From the NCBI RefSeq assembly GCF_004217145.1, contig NZ_SHKR01000013.1, positions 372,001 through 436,000 on the forward strand: a DNA stretch of 64,000 nt, in the 5' to 3' direction. This document shows positions 59,672 through 64,000 of this stretch, piece after piece (position 1 is the first letter of the stretch; each line of letters starts with the position of its first letter). The position numbers and the translations under genes are program-made. Below the pieces are notes generated by a model, which was given only the letters and a program-made list of their open reading frames with translations, was not told where the DNA came from and did no database searches. The stretch is from Kribbella rubisoli (GTDB taxonomy: Bacteria; Actinomycetota; Actinomycetes; Propionibacteriales; Kribbellaceae).

Positions 59672-60652
59672 ATGAATCGACGACTGACTGCTTTGGCGGG
59701 CTGCGCGGCACTCGCGCTGACTGCCTTGATGCCCGCGGCTGCACACGCTCAGGGGACGGCGAAGCCTGACCCGACCAAGCCCGGGGCGACGGTGCCGGGC
59801 ACCAACAAGAAGATCACGGCGGCGCAGGCCAACGCCTGCTTCGTCTGGCAGGGCGGAGTGACCGCGAGCGGCGGGCACCACTTCGCGGACCCGACCGCGA
59901 CGACGCCTCCGCAGACACCGGACGACTGGACCACCGCCGGGGTGTACACGCCGGGGCAGGTCCGGCTGAGCGCGCGCCAGACCATCGAGCCGGACATCTC
60001 CGGCACCGATCGCTACGGGTACGTCGTGATCGGCGACGCGCTCTATTACAGCTACTACCAGGCGTACGAGGACGGCACGATCGACAACCGGTCGCTCAGC
60101 CGGGTCGGTGGCGGCTGGGGCAGCTTCACCTTCCTGGAGACCTCGGACTACGAGAGCCCGGACAACGGGACCAAGAAGATCTACCGCTCGACGTCGTACG
60201 CGCTGCGCAACGACGGTGTGCTGTACCGCTGGGACATCGGCGGGAAGGGCTGGCGCGCCACCGGGTCGTACCCGGGCTTCTCCTCCGTCAAGACGATGAC
60301 GCTGATCGCCAAGACCCCGACGTACGACACGTTCCTCGCGAACACGCGCGGCGGGGCGCTGTACACGATCCGGATCCCGTCGGCGTCGCCGATGAAGCCC
60401 GTCGTGAAGCAAGTCCGGACGCGGACGTGGCAGGGCTTCGAGACGCTGTCGGCGATGGGCTGCGGGCAGTACGGCACGCTGCTGCTCGGCGTCGACAAGG
60501 ACACCAAGAAGAACTACCTGTACGCCGTCGGCCACGCGAACGGCCTGTCCACGGTCATCCAATCCCGCGGCGAGGTAGCCGGCGACTTCAGCGACCCGGT
60601 CAACTTCCGCTGGGTAACCATCCCCGTCTACGACACCGCTAACGGCGAATAG
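59672..60652 (+). CDS. Secreted protein B of a tandem paralogous pair
   Basis: A 326-residue exported paralogue of the preceding protein. Signal peptide NRRLTALAGCAALALTALMP with cleavage after AHA or AQG; a Pro/Thr-rich stretch (KPDPTKPGATVPGTNKK) follows, then the same blocks: PGQVRLSARQTIEP, YGYVVIGDALYYSYY, ALRNDGVLYRWDI, AKTPTYDTFLANTRGGALYT, LLGVDKDTKKNYLYAVGHAN. AAGGGGTG sits before ATG 59672. The pair looks like a tandem duplication with divergence mainly near the N-termini. The end overlaps the convergent XRE gene by 14 bp. Confidence 0.82.
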   Translation: MNRRLTALAGCAALALTALMPAAAHAQGTAKPDPTKPGATVPGTNKKITAAQANACFVWQGGVTASGGHHFADPTATTPPQTPDDWTTAGVYTPGQVRLSARQTIEPDISGTDRYGYVVIGDALYYSYYQAYEDGTIDNRSLSRVGGGWGSFTFLETSDYESPDNGTKKIYRSTSYALRNDGVLYRWDIGGKGWRATGSYPGFSSVKTMTLIAKTPTYDTFLANTRGGALYTIRIPSASPMKPVVKQVRTRTWQGFETLSAMGCGQYGTLLLGVDKDTKKNYLYAVGHANGLSTVIQSRGEVAGDFSDPVNFRWVTIPVYDTANGE

Positions 60653-61445
60653 CGGCGGAGTCCTCGGCAAGCCAGGATGCGGTGGCCTGGTCCGTTGGGG
60701 TGTAGGTGATGACGAACTGGCCGTCGTCGCCTGGGAGTTGGAGTGACTCCAGGGCGAAGGTCAGACGGCCGGCGAGCGGGTGGTTCAAGGTCTTCGGGCA
60801 GTGGGAGCGGTTCTGGACGTTCTGGGAGAGCCAGAAACGCTCGAAGTCGGGGCTGGCGGTGCGGAGTTCCTCAACTAGCGCCGCCAGCTCCGCGTCGTCG
60901 GCGTACTCCGCCGATGCGCGCCGGAGCAGCGCGGCCGCGTCCTCGGCGACGGTTTCCCAGTCGGCGTAGAACTCTCGGGACGACGGATCGACGAAGTACA
61001 AGCGGGCCAGGTTTCGCTGCGTGGGATCCTCGAAGTCGGCGATCACTGCGGTCGCGGCGCAGTTCCAAGCGAGCACGTTGCTCAACCGGTCGACGACGAT
61101 CGCGGGGACATCCTGCATCGCGTCGAGCATTGCCTTCAGCTGCGGGCGGACGGGTGCCTTCGGGGGTACGGCGGGTGGGGCCGCGCACGCGAGCGAGCGC
61201 AGGTGATCGCGCTCGGCCTGATCCATCCGCAGAGCGTCAGCGACCGCGGTGAGGACCGCGACGGACGGATTGCCGGCGCGGCCCTGCTCGAGCCGGATGT
61301 AGTAGTCGACGCTGACATTGGCGAGCAGCGCCACCTCCTCGCGGCGGAGGCCGGTGACGCGACGGTCCTGACCGGGCCGCAAGCCGACGTCCTCGGGGCC
61401 CACCCGGGCCCGTCTGGTCTGCAAGAACTCTCCCAGCGCACTCAC
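60639..61445 (-). CDS. XRE-family regulator with MmyB-like ligand domain
   Basis: A 268-residue regulator. The N-terminal HTH is LRREEVALLANVSVDYYIRL followed by EQGRAGNPSVAVLTAVADAL; the rest matches the MmyB-like domain (VPAIVVDRLSNVLAWNCAAT, CPKTLNHPLAGRLTFALESL, FVITYTPTDQATASWLAEDS), thought to bind fatty-acid-like ligands. It is divergent from the SDR gene; MmyB-type regulators next to divergent SDR genes are common in actinomycetes and usually control that gene. Confidence 0.92.
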   Translation of the reverse strand: MSALGEFLQTRRARVGPEDVGLRPGQDRRVTGLRREEVALLANVSVDYYIRLEQGRAGNPSVAVLTAVADALRMDQAERDHLRSLACAAPPAVPPKAPVRPQLKAMLDAMQDVPAIVVDRLSNVLAWNCAATAVIADFEDPTQRNLARLYFVDPSSREFYADWETVAEDAAALLRRASAEYADDAELAALVEELRTASPDFERFWLSQNVQNRSHCPKTLNHPLAGRLTFALESLQLPGDDGQFVITYTPTDQATASWLAEDSAAIRR

Positions 61446-61547
61446 CCGTCCAGTATCCCCGGAACGTTCAACACACTGGGTGGTACTGCGAGACCTACGG
61501 TCGAAGCGGATCTTCTGCGCCGCCGTCGCCAGGCGGAGCGTGGAGCC

Positions 61548-62294
61548 ATGAGTACTTCACGCATCGCACTCGTCACCGGCGCCGCCAGCGGAATCGGTGC
61601 TGCCATCGCCACCCGTCTCGCCGCAGACGGTGCATCCGTCGCACTGCTCGCACGGCGCCGCGATCGCCTCGAGAAGGTCGCCGCGCAGATCGCCGAGGCA
61701 GGCGGTACGGCGTTCGTCGTCGCGGCGGATGTCACGTCGGAGGAGTCCGTGGCCGAGGCCGCGGCTCAGGTCCAGGAGCGTTTCGGCGACCTCGACCTCC
61801 TGGTCAACAATGCCGGACTGATGTCGGTGGTCCCGTTCGCGGACGGGCCGATGGCCGACTGGCGGCGTACCGTCGAGGTCAATCTGACCGGTGTCATCAC
61901 AGTCACGCACGCCTTCCTGCCGGCGCTCAAACGGTCAGCGGCGAGTAGGACAACCGACCTCATCAACGTGTCCTCGCTGGCGGCAGACCGCTTCAACCCG
62001 GGCATGGCGGCGTACGGCGCCTCGAAGGCCGGCGTCAGCCACCTGACCCGGACACTGCGGGCCGAACTCGCCGGTGAAGGCATCCGGGTAACCAATCTCG
62101 AGCCCGGCATGATCGACGGCACCGAGCTGGCCGACAGCTTCCCGGCCGACCTGCGGGCGATGGTGGACGACCTGCGCGGCAACCTCCCCGCTGTCCCGGT
62201 GAGTGAGGTCGCCGACCTCATCGCGTATGTCGTAAGTCGCCCGCGCGACGTCAATCTGCCGCACCTGATCATCCAACCGTCGAAGGAGATCTAG
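61548..62294 (+). CDS. SDR-family NAD(P)-dependent oxidoreductase
   Basis: A 248-residue classical short-chain dehydrogenase: cofactor motif TGAASGIGAAIATRLA (residues 10-25), acidic/basic coenzyme selector ALLARRRDRLEK favouring NADPH, LLVNNAGLMSVVP, catalytic Ser in LINVSSLAADRF and Tyr-x3-Lys in AYGASKAGVSHL. ATG 61548 has a GGAG upstream; the long frame to 61203 lies on top of the divergent regulator. It is likely controlled by the divergent XRE/MmyB-type regulator. Substrate unknown. Confidence 0.92.
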   Translation: MSTSRIALVTGAASGIGAAIATRLAADGASVALLARRRDRLEKVAAQIAEAGGTAFVVAADVTSEESVAEAAAQVQERFGDLDLLVNNAGLMSVVPFADGPMADWRRTVEVNLTGVITVTHAFLPALKRSAASRTTDLINVSSLAADRFNPGMAAYGASKAGVSHLTRTLRAELAGEGIRVTNLEPGMIDGTELADSFPADLRAMVDDLRGNLPAVPVSEVADLIAYVVSRPRDVNLPHLIIQPSKEI

Positions 62295-62339
62295 CCCCTG
62301 TCCATCCGCCGTACCGCAGGCAGAGAACGCCGGGCCCCT

Positions 62340-63215
62340 TCAGACGACGAGGTGCAGCTTCACCGCAGCCACGCTGACCTCGACGCGCTGACCCCAGCTC
62401 ACGGTGAGAGTGTCGGACTCCATCCCGTCGCCGAACACGACCAGGTCCGACTCGGCGGTGATCGTCAACGAATCCGGTGCCTTCAGCAACCCTTCGGTGT
62501 TGTCGGTGCCGGTCGCCGGTGACGGCCAGGCCTCGCGGACGAACCAGCACAGCATGGGATCGGTCGGCGCCGGCAGCCCGAGCGGACTGCGTCGTTCCTG
62601 CCACGCGGATCGGCACCAGCCGGTCGATCCGGTGCCGGTGCCGACCAGGATCCCCGACGACGACTGCTGCTCGGGCAGCCCGTCGGGCGAGCTGAGACGG
62701 TAGCGCGCGGACTGGTGCGTACGGTGGCCGACGTACACCTCGTTCAATGCAAGGAGTTGCTGGCCGTCATCGGTGCTCGCGGCAACCATCGTCCGTTCGG
62801 CGACGGTCCGGGTGATGAGCAGGTCCGCGATCGCGTCCGGTTCGTGCGGCACGAGTACGCCGGGGTTGCGGGCCGGCTCGGGGTTGATGCCGATCACCGG
62901 CTGACCGTCGAGGTACTTCGCGACGTTGGCGACCAGGCCGTCCTGGCCGACCGCGATCACGACGTCCTCCGGCCCGAACCCGAACCGGTCGAGGTCGTTG
63001 CGCTCGGCAACAGCTCGGCGCCAGTCCAGCGGGATCGCCGCCGACACCGTGGCGAGCGCGTCCTGCTGGGCCTGGTGCCGCGTATCGAGCTCGGCCAGGT
63101 CGCGCCCGCGCCCGGCGAGGAAGAACCCGGCCTGTTGCCGCGTCCCGTGCCGGGCGACCAACTCGGTCAGCTCGGTCGCCCGATGCACGATCACCGCCCT
63201 GGGTGGGAGGCTCAT
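62340..63215 (-). CDS. NAD-kinase-like protein coupled to an SPFH gene
   Basis: A 291-residue protein of the ATP-NAD kinase superfamily. It has PEDVVIAVGQDGLVANVAKY at the place of the GGDGT motif (here G-Q-D-G-L, so the second Gly and the Thr are changed), PVIGINPEPARNPGVLVPHE (NAD kinases have IGVN), YRLSSPDG and the glycine-rich GILVGTGTGSTGWCRSAW, followed by PLGLPAPTDP. The motif changes suggest altered substrate or activity. Its ATG overlaps the SPFH stop by 4 bp (ATGA), so both are made together. The role is unknown; it is unlikely to be the housekeeping NAD kinase. Confidence 0.82.
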   Translation of the reverse strand: MSLPPRAVIVHRATELTELVARHGTRQQAGFFLAGRGRDLAELDTRHQAQQDALATVSAAIPLDWRRAVAERNDLDRFGFGPEDVVIAVGQDGLVANVAKYLDGQPVIGINPEPARNPGVLVPHEPDAIADLLITRTVAERTMVAASTDDGQQLLALNEVYVGHRTHQSARYRLSSPDGLPEQQSSSGILVGTGTGSTGWCRSAWQERRSPLGLPAPTDPMLCWFVREAWPSPATGTDNTEGLLKAPDSLTITAESDLVVFGDGMESDTLTVSWGQRVEVSVAAVKLHLVV

Positions 63216-64000
63216 CGGGTTTCGGCCAGCTTGGTGAGGATTGGGGTGAGCAGGTCCGGAGTCAGGTTCAGCGTGCCGATCTCCGGCAACGCTCCTTGCT
63301 TGATCGCCAGCGCGAGGATCACGCCCTGGTCCAGGTCGGCGTACGCCTCCAGCAGAGCCTTCTCCGCAGCAGCCTCCGCAGCGCCGATGACCCGCTTCGC
63401 GTCGGCCTCGGCCTGGCTCAGCGTTCGCTGCTGGCTCGCAGCCGCCTCGGTCGTGATCGCCTCCGCCGCTACGGCTTCGGTCGCGCGCAGGCGCTCGTTC
63501 TGACCGCGCTGGTTCACGAGCTGCTCCTCGCGGCGGGCGAGCTCGATCTGGTTCTGCAGCTCGTTCTCCGCGATCGAACGCTCCCGCTCGACGGCCATCG
63601 CGCGACGCTCGTACGTCGCCTTGTCCGCAGCCTGCTGCACCATCTCGCGGGTCGGCGTCTGCAGCGCCTTCTCGACATCCCGCTCCGCTCGTACTGCGAC
63701 CACGCGCACGTCCTCGACGCCGATACCGAGACCGGTCAGCCGCTGGTCGTTGCGCAGCCCGCTGCCGACCGCCGTACGCAGACCTGTCATGCCCTCGGAC
63801 AGAGCCTCGGTCAGCGACATGCGGGCCAGCAGGTCCAGCGCGGTCTGCTGTGCGAGCTCGGTCAGCAGACCGCCGAGCTGCTCGAGCGGAGTGGTTCGCC
63901 ACAGTCCCGTGTCCGGGTCGATCCCGAAGTCGAGCCGGCTGGACGCCAGTGCCGGGTCGGTGACGCGGTATGTCACGCTCGCCTGCACGGCGACGTCCTG
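63212..64000 (-). CDS. SPFH/band-7 domain protein, 5' end outside window
   Basis: The visible 262 residues cover the end of a band-7/prohibitin domain (SVTYRVTDPALASSRLDFGI, LDLLARMSLTEALSEGMTGL, LTGLGIGVEDVRVVAVRAER) and a long coiled coil (TYERRAMAVERERSIAENEL, LARREEQLVNQRGQNERLRA, QAEADAKRVIGAAEAAAEKA), ending with a short hydrophobic-polar tail. Such proteins form membrane-associated oligomers that organise membrane microdomains. The N-terminus, which should have the membrane anchor, lies beyond 64000. It is translationally coupled to the NAD-kinase-like gene downstream. Confidence 0.87.
   Translation of the reverse strand, partial: QDVAVQASVTYRVTDPALASSRLDFGIDPDTGLWRTTPLEQLGGLLTELAQQTALDLLARMSLTEALSEGMTGLRTAVGSGLRNDQRLTGLGIGVEDVRVVAVRAERDVEKALQTPTREMVQQAADKATYERRAMAVERERSIAENELQNQIELARREEQLVNQRGQNERLRATEAVAAEAITTEAAASQQRTLSQAEADAKRVIGAAEAAAEKALLEAYADLDQGVILALAIKQGALPEIGTLNLTPDLLTPILTKLAETR

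Overview
The window is high-GC, gene-dense DNA with many GTG starts and 4-bp ATGA/GTGA gene overlaps. It carries two predicted F420-dependent enzymes and the actinobacterial order ffs ... dnaX-ybaB-recR ... ask-asd. I infer an actinomycete of the Propionibacteriales, most like Kribbella or a close relative. The genus is inferred from gene content; no database search was possible.

Layout. 0-2.7 kb: end of a sugar ABC importer operon (binding protein cut by the window edge, two permeases). 2.9-8.5 kb: TetR regulator, a nitroreductase/hemerythrin-like fusion, a TPR-LuxR regulator, two methyltransferases and a RibD-like reductase. 8.5-13.4 kb: FtsX-type ABC transporter divergent from a two-component system, then a truncated P-loop kinase. 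13.4-15.9 kb: VOC protein, DGPF/YCII protein, ECF42-like sigma factor, second VOC protein. 15.9-17.9 kb: decayed integrated element against a tRNA-Ser(GGA), with a degenerate copy of the tRNA 3' half at the far end and a dead integrase tail beside the tRNA. 18-26.2 kb: broken ECF sigma locus, GNAT, LLM oxidoreductase, SRP RNA, nadE, hydrolase, MarR/SRPBCC pair, acyl-CoA ligase, nucleotidyltransferase, uridine kinase. 26.3-31.8 kb: dnaX with very large Gly/Ala linkers, a DnaA-box cluster, ybaB, recR and a DUF5063-like gene. 31.8-37.7 kb: unknown protein, Ser/Thr kinase, GNAT, SOS-boxed dinB, MFS transporter, RibD-like/ArsR pair. 37.9-40.4 kb: ask-asd with a strong terminator. 40.4-42.6 kb: TrmB/LuxR-like regulator and about 1 kb of apparently non-coding, hairpin-rich DNA.

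42.45-58.65 kb is one long plus-strand operon for a surface glycan. It encodes an ABC-2 exporter pair (Wzm/Wzt or TagGH type), five glycosyltransferase-like proteins (one a double-domain fusion), one protein of unknown function, an acyltransferase, and homologues of all five steps of the WbpA-B-E-D-I route to UDP-2,3-diacetamido-2,3-dideoxy-mannuronic acid. The simplest reading is a diamino-uronic-acid-containing, teichuronic-acid-like wall polymer made in the cytoplasm and exported by the ABC pair. A 46-codon leader ORF with a strong ribosome binding site ends one base before the first exporter gene.

58.7-64 kb: two tandem secreted paralogues, an XRE/MmyB-type regulator divergent from an SDR oxidoreductase, and a NAD-kinase-like protein translationally coupled to an SPFH/band-7 protein that runs off the window.

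No CRISPR array, rRNA, intact transposase or complete prophage was seen. The most unusual items are the diamino-uronic-acid export operon with its paralogous glycosyltransferase domain, the SPFH/NAD-kinase-like pair, the DnaA-box cluster, the oversized dnaX and the tRNA-Ser element remnant.
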